In this document: piece after piece, positions 1 to 12,290 of the stretch
Numbering within the stretch: position 1 is the first letter of the stretch
Layout of the letters: each line of letters begins with the position of its first letter
DNA from: Symsagittifera roscoffensis
Taxonomy: Eukaryota > Xenacoelomorpha > Acoela > Convolutidae
Direction: 5' to 3'
Assembly (NCBI RefSeq): GCF_963678635.1
Contig: NC_087065.1
Coordinates: 64,885,374-64,949,373 of the forward strand
Length of the DNA: 64,000 bases
Made by a program: the position numbers and the translations under genes
The notes under the pieces: model-generated
The model's input: the letters and a program-made list of their open reading frames with translations, nothing else
Databases searched by the model: none
Told to the model about the DNA's origin: nothing

Positions 1-490
1 TCGATTCGATCAAAATTGTTTCTCGAGCGTGCGAAAAATCAATTTACAAATGTTTCAAATTGAAAATCAAGCAAAATTTACAAATCACGATAATATTGAT
101 GCAAATAGTAGCCAGATTGAATGGAATTACGCATAAGGGTAGGTTAGTTTGCAAAAAAATTAGTAGAGTTCTATTAGGCGCAAATGGTGTCTAAAATTTA
201 TTATGGTCTCCTTGTCTATGGAAGCACCAACAAAAAAGAAACGGAAATTTTTTTTCTGCAAAACAAATTCTGAGAGTCAATTGTTTCAACCGTAAGCTCG
301 AACATGTGAGTTCAAAAATTATTTCTACCGTAAGCTCGAACATGTGAGTTCGAAATTGTTTGATCAAGGAATCAAAAAAATTCACGGAATCAAATTGTCC
401 AATTTTTTCATGAAAGAGTTTTTCAGCTATTAAAACGTTTTTATTAATGGATGGATTACTTGAAAAACAGTGACAGAAGATGTCCAAAAA
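1..490 (+). pseudogene. LINE reverse transcriptase C-terminal relic, unit A
   Basis: Translation with frame changes gives a segment like the end of the thumb/C-terminal region of LINE (Jockey/CR1-type) ORF2, including residues matching 'LLVYGSTNKKETE' of the better preserved copy at 11987-12217. A segment of about 40 bp around 'aagctcgaacatgtgagttc' is duplicated here (about 292-352). The 5' part of the element lies outside the window. The frame is broken and the copy is surely dead. Confidence 0.55.
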
Positions 491-2424
491 ATGTGATTTA
501 ATTCAAGTACTATGACTCCTTTTTATCATTGTTAGAAAAAAAACTGGAAAGTTACACAAACAAGTCTAGTCTTTTTGTGTTTAGCATTTCATCATTTTAA
601 ATATCTTTGCCTTTCTTTTCACCTGGAGGATAAAAAATTGTGGACTGCTTTTTTCGAGCCTGCGGAGAAAAGCAAAAGTTGAGTCAAAATCACGACTGAA
701 AGGTCTTTAAGACAGTGCCATGTCTTAATTTAATTCAAATTTTAAATTGTTGAGCTTAAAATATGGTTTTTATAAGCTTTATGTGATACTTACAAGGCAG
801 CCTTCGATCATTAAATGTCTTACTTAAGAATCTGACTTAAAATTTGCAACCAATTAACGTATGATTTTTTTTCTAAATTCTTTTTTGAACCTCGGCTTAT
901 ATTTTTTGAATCGTAAATTCTACAAAAGGATTGCTTCGACTGTGCACAAAGAATTCAAGACAATGAACGGGGCTGAGTACACAGTATAACAAATTGTGAG
1001 GATGCCAAGGACAGCAAAATTTTGTACAATAATCAACTGACAATATTTGGAACCAAAGAATCAATTTTTGGGCTAAATCGACGGGTAATAAGGTTCATGT
1101 CCATAAGAGGCTTGCAAACTAGCAGCTGTGGCCAAATAAGGCAAGGCATGCGTCTCTCAACACGAGGGTGGTGTGTTCGAATCCCACTTCGTTCATGGTT
1201 GGAGGTGTCCCGGAGTCATCCGCCTTGTCAAGGTGGGACCGGCTGCAGAAAATGGAAGATATCAACCTCCCCCATGGATGGTCCTGCATTGAGCCAAACA
1301 GTCTAGAGTGTAGATTGCAAGTCATACTTCATCTGCAGTCAGAATAAGTAGCTCTGATTTGATTAATAGTGCTGAAATTAAAACGAGATTTTTTTCTACA
1401 GTATTAACTGGTCAACGGAAATGTGGCTTTCATTTCTCTTATTATTCTAACGTGCAAACTTGGTTAACGCGAGCAGAAACTGAGTAACTTATTCTGCCTC
1501 AAGCAAAAACTTAGCGAGCAAAACTTCCTGCCTAGAAAAAAATTTTGCCCAAATGAAACTTGATAAATTAGCAACGCCCCGTAACTCTCATTTTGTAGTT
1601 GACTACTTTTTGAGATTGATTTTTTTTTGCCTTATCAACTTTAAAATCGGGAAGCAACAAGACAATTTTGTGCACAATTTACCTGTATATCTGTTTATAA
1701 ATCAGGCAGTTTGTTCATTGATGCCTTGCAAACATTTTGAAAGGATAATTATGCTCGGCTTGCTCCGATTGGAACTCCCTCAGAAATCAAATTTATACTT
1801 TAAAGGGAGAAACTCGATGAAACTGTATAATGAGTAAATGCTTTGGCACTTCAATTTGATCTTAAGCCCGGCCCAAAAAAAACATCTCAGCAGTAGATTC
1901 TTATGAAAGTCAACCAAATTGCGTAATACACGGTTAAAAAAATTTTAAAACGTAGTTCCAATCCATCAGTTTTGAAATAAGAAATAAAAAATTTGCATTA
2001 ACACTAATAAAACTAATTTGTGTTGCCAAAACGATCTTTTAGAAGCTGAAACAGTTTTAAAATTTTTACAGTATATTTTTAATTGCTTTCGGAAAAAAAA
2101 GAGTTTCAATCAAACTAAAATTGAAAATTGCTCTACATGATTAAAACTGTAAAAAGATAGATTGGCCGGAACCATCTCAGCAAAAGTTTCAAGTCTCTAA
2201 TCTGCGGAGAAGAGAAACCATCTCAGAGAGAGATTGAACCAGAATGATTAAACAAATTTTTTCATCAAAAGTTTTCATCTTCAAATGCATATCCCCAGCT
2301 GGTTAACTTCCATACCAGCAAAAAACATGCTATGACTACTTCAAAGTCAACCAAATGCGCAGCATAAAATAAGAAATTTTCAAGCTATTATTCAATCCAA
2401 CAACATCGAAAGGATGTTCAAGGG
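491..2424. repeat. Non-coding spacer of unit A
   Basis: About 1.9 kb shared with 8081-10021 and 12290-14140. I see no convincing coding region. It contains a tRNA-derived segment (about 1118-1275) and A/T-rich runs. It could belong to the polymerase-bearing element or simply be duplicated flank; the sequence does not decide. Confidence 0.6.
1118..1275 (+). repeat. tRNA-derived SINE-like segment, unit A
   Basis: The stretch has a tRNA-type A box ('gtggccaaataaggcaaggc') and, about 45 bases later, a good B box ('tgttcgaatccc'). The expected acceptor-stem 3' strand is absent, so it is not a tRNA gene. A tail with 'tcaaggtgggaccggctgca' follows. A near-identical copy lies in unit B (about 8717-8885), but unit C lacks it at the matching place (about 12990). 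Confidence 0.5.
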
Positions 2425-5400
2425 ATGGAAGCGAGGAAAACAAGTGACTCTGTTGCTGATTTGAATAAAATCTAGGGAAACGAGGATAGTGAACAGCTAC
2501 GAGATACTGAGATCAAAAATGGCCACCACCATGTATTCAGCTTTCAAATTTTGAAACTAGGTGCTGACCTGATTAATGAAAAACTGGAACAAGTCTTGGA
2601 AAACCAACACTGCTTTATTACGTATTACAAAAACAGGTTAATATCCTTGTTTCTACGCTCATGAAAATAACACAGCTTCTTAGACAATTCTATTGTGCTT
2701 TGCACGAAAGCAGATTTGGCAATTATACAGAACAAAGTAAGTCAGCAAGATAATATTGATATCACAAGTTTTGAACAAGCGAGACAAAATACTAAATGGT
2801 GATTCAAGTTGATTCCATTTTCGCTGCCTTACTCAAAAACTTGCCATTGGAATGTCCAGATTCAGCGATTCACGAGCCATTTCTGAGAAAAAACCCTAAA
2901 AACTGTTTCATTTTGGATTCTATACAAGGACGATATGTGTTAGCTTCAAGTGCTTGCAGTTCATTTACACGAAACAATTAATCTTGGAACATCCACCTTC
3001 AAGATATTTAATGAATTGCCTGAATCTTTAGGCTGAGATTCAAAACAGTTTAGCGGAGTTTTGATGGATAATCTGCCACAAGTTGGAGATGTAGCAGTGA
3101 AAAAGCATTGAAGGATTTTGCGGTGGGTGAAATAGCTCGGAGAAGTATCGGTAAATACCAAAAGGCAGTAAAGCTTCTACGATATAACAACCACACGTCA
3201 AAAACATCGACAACTTGTTCAGATCTTTCCAATGCCAAAGTTGCGATACTTTTTCCCACAAAGCAGACCACTTCAATTTTTTTGTTGCAAAGACCGAATC
3301 GAAAACATTCATCCAAAGAATGCTTACATTTAACAGAGACCTCATTTAAAAATATGGATGTGTTCATTATTGAGTATATCAAAGAAAAAACCTTATTCCA
3401 AAATGTCGCCGAAGAAATAACATCGACAAAACTAGTAAACTGGATTGGGAAGCATGAACCAATTTCAGTGTCAATCTCATTCAATTTTCTTGACAAGACC
3501 ATTTTTTTGCGTGTCAAAGATCCACAATTCCTCATTCAACTGTTGGCGGAAAAAAATAAAGGGGAGATGCGATCAAAGTATCTTGAAATTGAGAATTACA
3601 TCAAAAAGCGACTGTTTATGGTTTTCTAGGTTCTTAACGAACAAAACAAATTCAATAAAATGGAAGCAAAACAGTACGAAGACGAACGTTTTGAGGACAA
3701 GGGAGAAAAGGCTGCATCTAGTCATTTCCTCAGGATTCAGGAAAATCAATTGAATGATTTGATGCAAGGTCTCTAGAGATACACCAACACTCTAGAGATA
3801 CATCAGTACTTGGTTTCAACAGTGGTCGGTATGAGATAAACTCATTCAACCATATCTCATCCCCTACATAATCAACTGATTCAAAATTGGAGAGATTGAG
3901 TTTCTGGATATTATGAAGTTCTTGGGTAGAGCTTTTATACAAGACTGTTTTTTTGAAAACTTACCAAGCCATTGAGATGAAAAGGTGCTTTCTATACAAG
4001 TTGTTTGATACACCCAACAAGCTCAATCAACAACAACTACCGCTGATGTTTTTTAAAGTAAACTGGAGAAAAGTGACTCGCTCAAAAATAACGACGATTT
4101 TCAGAAACTTCTCAAAACGGGGTTAACTGAAGGGCAAGCAAAGAAAAAACCTGGCGTAAAACCAAGCCTTTTACGGGACTGGAAAACTACGACTACTTGA
4201 ATCCTATCTAGGAACAGGAAAAATTGCGTGCAGAAAATGATTGATTTTCATCACGAAAAAGAGACATATATTTTAAAGCTCGGCTGCTCACTACCAAATC
4301 TAGCGTATATCCGTCTACATAAGTCAGCTGACTAAATGTCCTACCGGATCATCTCGAGTGATAGTGACTTGCTCAAAAAATACGGGAAGGAACGACTGGT
4401 GGTACTTCAATTGTTTTTTTCAAGGAAAACAGCAGAAAACGAGAATCTTCTTAGAAAATCGAACAACCTGAGCAGATCAATTGTTGGAATTGTTGCCAAT
4501 CAGCTATACTCTGATGAAATGTGCCAGGTTATGTCCACTGAGTTTAAGAAGAGATGGGACTACAATGAAGAAACACAAAAATTCAAGTCAAGGCAAAATC
4601 GAGTTCGTACTGTTGAAAAAATGGTCTTTACCTGTTTTCAAGCAACCAGACCAAAGTTTGAAATTGAAATCTACTACTCGACAGGAACTCAGAAAAAAAT
4701 TAATAGCATCAGTGTTCATGGGTATTGTAACCGTTTTAAGACACTTTTGGAGCAATGGGATATTATTTTGTTTTCTGTTCTTGTCAAAAAGCTAGACATA
4801 TCCTTACTGATAACCATATCAAACGAGGAACCAAGAAAAGAGGTTTGGACACGCTTCGAAAAAACTACATTCGAGAAAAAATATTCATCAAACAAGAAAC
4901 ACGGGAGTTTAGTTGGGGGGATGAATTTGAAAACAATGTAGACAAGAAAAATCACATTGGAAAAAATTATCTTTTCAAAAGATCCTTTCCTTTTGGTTCA
5001 CGACTGCAAAAAAATTGAAAATGAAACAATTTTCAGCTACGTGCGATGCGATCTGAATGTTCCAGATGAAATAAAAGCGAAGTTTTCCACCTTACCTTCT
5101 ATTCAAAAAATTTGATGTTTCAGAAACGATAATGGGGAATGCATGAAGTTATATGCGGAAGAAAATAGTTTGTTAAAACAGCCGCAATAAATGTTGATAT
5201 CGAGCTTCAATTTCTCCAACGTAAAATCTAAAAGACCGCTTTTAAATTTTTACTTGGATCTTGGACTACAGTCTACAAAATTTTATCGATATGTACAATG
5301 CACACAGCGTACAGTATTCAACAGTTTCGATCACTCTGTTGTTGATGCTGGGCGAGCCGGTGACGAGAATCCGATATCTCACGTGATAGCTGAAACAATG

Positions 5401-6250
5401 CAATTGCTAGAAAATTGTTCCTATGGGTAATAAATAATGGACAGATTAAAACAAAACACGACGAAATATCTCGGCGACGAGAATGTCCAAAAAGCTGTTA
5501 TTAATCAGTTCTTTAGGAGGTTAAAAAGTATAGCAAAAGACTTGTTCGAATAGATTTTGTTAAATCTACTCTAGAGCATTGCGTAGCAAAATTAGTTGGT
5601 TTTGTTATACTTCAATACGCCATTTTAAAAAGAATTTTGGAACTGTTTTATAAATTTTTGATAAAATTTGCGAGGTTAACAAATTTGAAGAACCCAAAAC
5701 AGATACAGATTTTTCTCTATTTGGCTTTGGCAGAAGAAAACTTTTATGAATGTATCCTTCCCAGCAACAGAGCAGAATGGAATCAACAGCTAAACAAGGA
5801 CTGTCGAGAAGATTTTGGAGCAGATAAAAAAAAACTTTTTCTCTCGTACTTGCTGCTTCAAATACAAAAAACATGATACGAGAGAACTAATGTTGCTCAA
5901 AGAAGAGTTCAGATGTATCGAAATTTTGTGTCTCCGTAGTAATATTTTTTGACGTTACGATAGTAAAAATCAAACGTAAGAGTTTAGCGATCAATGATTG
6001 ATCAAACGCGCATTAACAGACTCTGGAGATGGTCCGAAGGCAAATTTTCGATAAGTATTGGATGAAGCAGTGAGTTTGAAATCAACTAATAGAGGATTGA
6101 AAACGATTAACCATGCAATTGAATTTTTTGACCAAAAGAAAAAAGACTGAACTTATTTTATCTTAAGCGGGCAGTTGAACGTGATGGAAGAGATACTAAA
6201 CCTCTAGACTTGTATAAGGTTTTATGCAGTAAATTTATATTTGATGCTGT
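2425..6250 (+). pseudogene. Family-B DNA polymerase (protein-primed, viral/Polinton-like) pseudogene, unit A
   Basis: Conceptual translation across frameshifts reads as a long family-B DNA polymerase of the DNA_pol_B_2 type, found in Polintons, adintoviruses and related invertebrate elements. Recognisable parts in order: an N-terminal region with 'GEIARRSIGKYQKAVKLLRY' (about 3126-3180); a domain with 'EPISVSISFNFLD' (about 3460-3500); the motif A region 'SIVGIVANQLYS' (about 4475-4512), where the usual aspartate is replaced; a Cys/His-bearing insert; the motif B region 'LLENCSYG' (about 5407-5430); motif C as 'TDTD' (about 5702-5712) followed by a frame change and 'LYLALAEE'; and a C-terminal block ending near 'KPLDL' (about 6210). 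Many stops and frameshifts make it non-functional. The family call rests on motif order and overall resemblance. Which mobile element class carried it is uncertain, because no integrase or capsid gene is visible. Confidence 0.75.
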
Positions 6251-6400
6251 ATAACCTGAAACCTACCACCTATCTTAAAACATTGGCAAATCTATGAAGC
6301 AAAACTGGATACTCTATAGCCTATCTTAAAACCTGGAGATTTCTACCCCCTCCTTCCGGGCTGAACTACCCCGACTTTTTCTACTGTTTTAACAACAAAG
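6251..6400. other. Short junction segment between polymerase relic and LINE relic
   Basis: No gene seen. Compared with unit C, about 180 bp (17843-18021) is missing here between 'gatgctgta' and 'taacctgaaacc'. Confidence 0.5.
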
Positions 6401-7310
6401 ATGATTCAATTAAGCCAACAGCCATGATTCTTCTGGTTTCTTGGCTGTCGTCTTCAATGAGGATTTTGCCAATTCCTATATTCTAATCTCTCAAAACATT
6501 ACAAAAATGATTGTTATTGCTAAAGATGAAAGCAAAAACAATCCTAGTTTTTCCCAAACTTTTGAAAAAATTTTAGAAAAAAATTTCAGCAAATTTTGGA
6601 GAGACTGGTAATCGAAAACAGTGTGCAAGTATCTGTGCAAATTAACGCGTTACTAAGTTTATGCAAAAATTAAAACGCGCTAAAATGGGCTCGACTTGGC
6701 TCTGTTTTCTAGATTTACGGAAAAACATTTGATACAGTTAAATTATCGAAAATATTTTTGGAAAATTTCCATAGTTTAATTTTGAATTTTTTTTCATCAA
6801 ATTTGTTAATTTTTGGATAATTTTTAGCAAATAAAAGTTTTATTTGGAGTGCCGCAGGGCTCAGTTTCTATGCCTTTGTTTTTCTCAGATTTAGTCAACG
6901 ATATTAATAAAACTACTACGACATCTGACCTGAGTCTTTTCGCGGACAATACAGTCTTTCTTTTTTAGTAATAATTTAATGATAAAAATATTTTCAAAAA
7001 AAATGATCAAATTAGCAATTATTTTAAGGAGTTTTAATTGCGATCAAGTAAAATTTCAATACCGCAAAATTTAGTTTGAAGTTTTGCATACGGGCAGGAT
7101 AGTTTCCAAAAAAATAGTAAAGTTCTATTAGGCTCATGTTGTACCTATAGTTTATTATTGTCCCCTAGCCTATGGAAGCAACAACAAAAAACTGTAATTT
7201 TTTTATGCCTTTAAATTTATGCCTAAAAATTGTATTCAAACGTAAGTTTGAACATGTGAGTTTGAGATTTTTTGAGCACGGAATCAAAAAAATTCATTAA
7301 ATTCAAAAAT
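6400..7310 (+). pseudogene. LINE ORF2 reverse transcriptase relic, first of pair (unit A)
   Basis: The degenerate frame shows the palm-domain landmarks of a non-LTR retrotransposon RT: a segment reading like 'FLDLRK..FDTV' (about 6710-6740), 'GVPQGS' (about 6848-6865) and a decayed F-A-D-D box read as 'FADNT' (about 6935-6950). A thumb/C-terminal remnant follows at about 7080-7270. Frameshifts and stops are abundant. It lies directly after the polymerase pseudogene in the same orientation. Confidence 0.6.
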
Positions 7311-8080
7311 TCCTATTTGGTATGCCGCATGGCTCATTTTCTAGGGTTGTGTTCTTCTCAGCTTGGGTCACCGCTTTTAATAAAACAACTTCGACATTTG
7401 TCCTGGGTCTTTTTGCGAACGATACTGTCTTTCTTTTTAAAATAATAATTCAATAATAAAAAAGTTTAAACAAAAAATAATAAAATTTGACAATGAATAA
7501 AAAGTTGGATTAAAAAAGAGAAAGGACTGCTGCCTGTAAAAATTAATGTCTCTCGGCTCCACAAAATACAACACTTTTCCATATTGTAAGCCTCGATTCG
7601 ATCAAAATTTTTTCTTTAGCGTGTGAAAAATCAATTTACAAACGTTTCAAATTGAAAATCAAGCAAAACTTAAAAATCACGATAATAGTGATGCACAAAG
7701 TAGCCAGATTGAATGGAATTACGCATAAGGGTAGGTTAGTTTGAAAAAAAAGTAATTAGAGTTCTATTAGGCGCAAATGGTGTCTATAATTTATTATGGT
7801 CTCCTTGCTATGGAAGCACCAACAAAAAAGAAACGGAAAATTTTATTTCTGCCAAAAAAATTCTGAGAGTCAATTGTTTCAACCGTAAGCTCGAACATGT
7901 GAGTTCGAAAAATTATTTCAACCCTAAGCTCGAACATGTGAGTTCGAAATTGTTTGATCAAGGAATCAAAAAAATTCATGGAATCAGAGTGTCCGATTTT
8001 TTCATGAAAGAATTTTTCAGCTAATAAAGCGTTTATTAATGGATAAGTTACTTGAAAGTCAGTGACAAAAAAAGTCCGAA
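7310..8080 (+). pseudogene. LINE ORF2 relic, second of pair; starts unit B
   Basis: A second RT fragment begins at a diverged 'FGMPHGS' version of the GVPQGS motif (about 7317-7340), then 'LFANDT' (about 7410-7428), then the C-terminal region (about 7690-8050) with the duplicated 'aagctcgaacatgtgag' block. It is a different copy from 6400-7310, because the landmark motifs occur twice in succession. Confidence 0.55.
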
Positions 8081-10021
8081 AAAATGTGATTTAATTCAAA
8101 GACTATGACTCCGTTTTATCATTGTTAGAAAAAAAAGACTGGAAATTTACACAAACAAACCTAGTCTTCTGGTGTTTAGCGTTTCATCATTTTTAAATAT
8201 CTTTGCCTTTCATTTCATCTGGAGGATAAAAAATTGTGGACTGCTATTTTCAAACCTGCGGAAAAAATCGAAAGTTGAGTCACAATCACAATTGAAAGGT
8301 CCTTAAGACAGTGCCATGTCTTAATTTAATTCAAATTTTAAATTGTTGAGCTTAAAATGCGGTTTTTATAAGCTTTATGTGATACTTACAACGCAGTCTT
8401 CGATCATTAAATGTCTTACTTAAGAATCTGACTGAAAATTTGCAACCAATTAACGTATGATTTTTTTTCTAAATTCTTTTTTGAACCTCGGCTTAAATTT
8501 TTTGAATCGTAAATTCTACAAAAGGATTGCTTCGACTGTGCACAAAGAATTCAAGACAATGAACGGGGCTGAGTACACAGTATAACAAATTGTGAGGATG
8601 CTAAGGACAGCAAAATTTTGTACAATAATCAACTGACAATATTTGGAACCAAAGAATCAATTTTTGGGCTAAATTGAGGGGTAATAAGGTTCATGTCTAC
8701 AAAAGGCTTGCAAACTAGCAGCCGTGGCCAAGTGAGGCAAGGCATTCGTCTCTCAACACGAGGGTCTTGTGTTCGAATCCCACTTCGTTCACGATTGGAG
8801 GGGTCCCGGAGTCATCCACCTTGTCAAGGTGGGACCGGCTGCAGAAAATGGATGATATCACCCTCCCCCATGGATGGTCCTGCATTGAGCCAAACAGTCT
8901 AGAGTGCAGATTGCAAGTCATACTTCATCTGCAGTCAGAATAAGTAGCTCTTAGTTGATTGATAGTGCTGAAATTAAAACGAGATTTTTTTCTACAGCAT
9001 TAACTGGTCAACGGAAATGTGGCTTTCAATTCTCTTATAATTCTAACGTGCAAACTTGGTTTACGCGAGCAGAAACTGAGTGACTTATTCCGCCTCGTGC
9101 AAAAACTTAGCGAGCAAAAGTTCCTGCCTAGAAAAAAATTTTGTCCAAATGAAACTTGATAAATTAGCAACGCCCCGTAACTCTCCTTTTCTAGTTGAAT
9201 ACATTTTGATATTGATTTTTTTGCCTTATCAACTTTAAAATCGGGAAGCAACAAGACAATTACGTGCACAATCTACCTGTATATCTGTTTATAAATCAGG
9301 CGATTTGTCCATTGATACCTTGCAAATATTTTAAAAGGATAAATATGCTCGGCTTGCTCCGATTGCAACTCCCTCAGAAATCAAATTTATGTTTCAGAGT
9401 GAGAAACTCGATGAAACTGTATAGGGAGTAAATGCATTGGCACTTCAGTTTTATCTTAAACCCGGCCCAAAAAAAAACATCTCAGCAGTAGATTTTTATG
9501 AAAATCAACCAAAATGCGTAATACACGGTTAAAAAAATTTTAAAACTTAGTTCCAATCCATCAGTTTTCAAATAATAAATAAAAAATTTGCATTAACACT
9601 AATAAAACTAATTTGTGTTGCCAAAACGATCTTTTAGAAGCTGAAACAGTTTTAAAATTTTTACAATAAATTTTTGATTGCTTTCGGAAAAAAAAAAGAG
9701 TTTCAATCAAACTAAAATTGAAAATTGCTCTACATGATTGAAACTGTAAAAAGATAGATTGGCCGGAACCATCTCAGCAAAAGTTTCAAGTCTCTAATCT
9801 GCGGAGAAGAGAAACCATCTCAGAGAGAGATTGAACCAGAATGATTAAACAAATTTTTTCATCAAAAGTTTTCATCTTCAAATGCATATCCCCAGCTGGT
9901 TAACTTCCATACCAGCAAACAACATGCTATGACTACTTCAAAGTCAACCAAATGCGCAGCATAAAATAAGGAATTTTCAAGCTATTATTCAATCCAACAA
10001 CATCGAAAGGAAGTTCAAGGG
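8081..10021. repeat. Non-coding spacer of unit B, with SINE-like segment
   Basis: Homologous throughout to 491-2424. It carries the tRNA-derived segment at about 8717-8885, with A box 'gccgtggccaagtgaggcaa' and B box 'gtgttcgaatccc'. No gene seen. Confidence 0.6.
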
Positions 10022-11838
10022 ATGGAAGCGAGGAAAACAAGTGACTCTGTTGCTGATTTGAATAAAATCTAGGGAAACGAGGATAGTGAACAGCTACGAG
10101 ATACTTTTAAACGGATACTGAGATCAAAAATGGCCACCACCATGTATTCAGCTTTCAAATTTTGAAACTAGGTGCTGACCAAATTAATGAAACAAAATTT
10201 GCACGAAAATTTGGAACAAGTCTTGGAAAACCAACACTGCTTTATTGCGTATTACAAAAACAGGTTAATATCCTTGTTTCTACGCTCATGAAAATAACAC
10301 AGCTTCTTAGATAATTCTATTGTGCTTTGCACGAAAGCAGATTTGGCAATTATACAGAACAAAGTTATTCAGCAAGATATTATTGACATCACAAGTTTTG
10401 AACAAGCGAGACAAAATACTAAATGGTGATTCAAGTTGATTCCATTTCTGCTGCCTTACTCAAAAACATGCCATTGGAATGTCCAGATTCAGCGATTCAC
10501 GAGCCACTTCTGAGAAATAATCCTAAAAACTGTTTCATTTCGGATTCTATACAAGGACGATATGTGTTAGCTTCAAGTGCTTGCAGTTCATTTACACGAA
10601 ACAATTAATCTTGGAACATCCACCTTCAAGATATTTAATGAATTTCCTGAATCTTTAGGCTGAGATCAAAACAGTTTAGCGGAGTTTTGATGGATAATCT
10701 GCCACAAGTTGGAGATGTAGTAGTGAAAAACATCTTTATCTACGATATCGGCATTGAAGGATTTTGCGGTGGGTGAAATAGCTCGGAGAAGTATCGGTAA
10801 ATACCATAAGGCAGTAAAGCTTCTACGATATAACAACCACACGTCAAAAACATTGACAACTTGTTTAAATCTTTCCAATGCCAAAGTTGCGATAATTTTT
10901 TCCACAAAGCAGACCACTTCAACCGTCATATTTTTTGTTGCAAAGACCGAATCGAAAACATTCATCCAAAGAATGCTTACATTTAACGGTTAACGGAGAC
11001 CTCATTTGAAAATATGGATGTGTTCATTATTGAGTATATCAAAGAAAAAACCTTATTCCAAAATGTCGCAATTTTGGAATTTGAATCAATTTGCATCCCA
11101 TCTGGAGAACTAACAACGACGAAACTAGTAAACTGGATTGGGAAGCTTGAACCAATTTCAGTGTCAATCTCATTCAATTCGCTTGACAAACCCATTTTTT
11201 TGCGTGTCAAAGATCCACAATTCCTCGTTCAACTGTTGGTGGAAAAAAATAAAGGGGAGATGCGATCAAAGTTTCCTGAAATTGAGAATATCATCAAAAA
11301 GCGACTATTTATGTTTTTCTAGGTTCTTAACGAAAAAAAACAGATTCAATGAAATGGAAGCAAAACAGTACGAAGACGAACGTATTGAGGACAAGGAAGA
11401 AAAGGCTGCATCTATTCATTTTCTCAGGATTCAGGAAAATCAATTGAATGAATTGATGCAAGGTCTCTAGAGATACACCAACACTCTAGAGATACACCAG
11501 TACTTGGTTTCAACAGTGGTCGGTATGAGATAAACTCATTCAACCATATCTCATTCCCTACATAATCAACTGATAAAAAATTGGAGCGATTGAGTTTCTG
11601 GATATTATGAAGTTCATGGGTAGAGGTTTTATACAAGACTCTTTTCTTAAAAACGTACCGGCCATTGAGATGAAAAGGTGCTTTCGATACAAGTTGTTTG
11701 ATACTCGCAACAAGCTCAACCAACAAAAACTACCGCTGATGTTTTTTAAAGTAAACTGGAGAAAAGTGACTTGCTCAAAAATAACGACGATTTTCAGAAA
11801 CTTCTCAACACTGGGTTAACTGAAGAGCAAGCAAAGAA
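10022..11838 (+). pseudogene. Family-B DNA polymerase pseudogene, unit B (3'-truncated)
   Basis: Same gene as 2425-6250, covering only the N-terminal half. The block with 'GEIARRSIGKYHKAVKLLRY' is at about 10772-10830, and the exonuclease-side block 'EPISVSISFNSLD' at about 11150-11190. Near 11780-11838 the match ends in 'caagcaaagaaaaaa' and continues into LINE-tail sequence, so motifs A, B and C are all absent. Small insertions (for example near 10107 and 10190) distinguish it from the other copies. Confidence 0.7.
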
Positions 11839-11844
11839 AAAATT

Positions 11845-12290
11845 TTTACAAACGTTTCAAATTGAAAATCAAGCAAAACTTAAAAATCACGATAATAGTG
11901 ATGCACAAAGTAGCCAGATTGAATGGAATTACGCATAAGGGTAGGTTAGTTGGAAAAAAAAGTAAGTAGAGTTCTATTAGGCGCAAATGGTGTCTATAAT
12001 TTATTATGGTCTCCTTGTCTATGGAAGCACCAACAAAAAAGAAACGGAAAATTTTATTTCTGCCAAAAAAATTCTGAGAGTCAATTCTTCCAACCGTAAG
12101 CTCGAACATGTGAGTTCGAAAAATTATTTCAACCCTAAGCTCGAACATGTGAGTTCGAAATTGTTTGATCAAGGAATCAAAAAACTCATGGAATCAAATT
12201 GTCCGATTTTTTCATGAAAGAATTTTTCAGCTAATAAAGCGTTTAAAAATGGATAGATTACTTGAAAGTCAGTGACAAAAAAAGTCCGAA
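11845..12290 (+). pseudogene. LINE ORF2 C-terminal relic, start of unit C
   Basis: Best preserved copy of the LINE tail. An open stretch at 11987-12217 contains 'YYGLLVYGSTNKKETENF', typical of the region after the RT thumb in Jockey/CR1-like LINEs. It abuts the truncated polymerase of unit B at 11838-11845. Confidence 0.6.

Noticed and set aside
1119-1192. Functional tRNA gene in unit A
   Set aside because: A and B boxes are present but the acceptor stem cannot pair, so it is a SINE-like relic.
3108-3629. Independent 173-codon gene
   Set aside because: It is one frame of the polymerase pseudogene N-terminal region, repeated in units B and C with different breaks.
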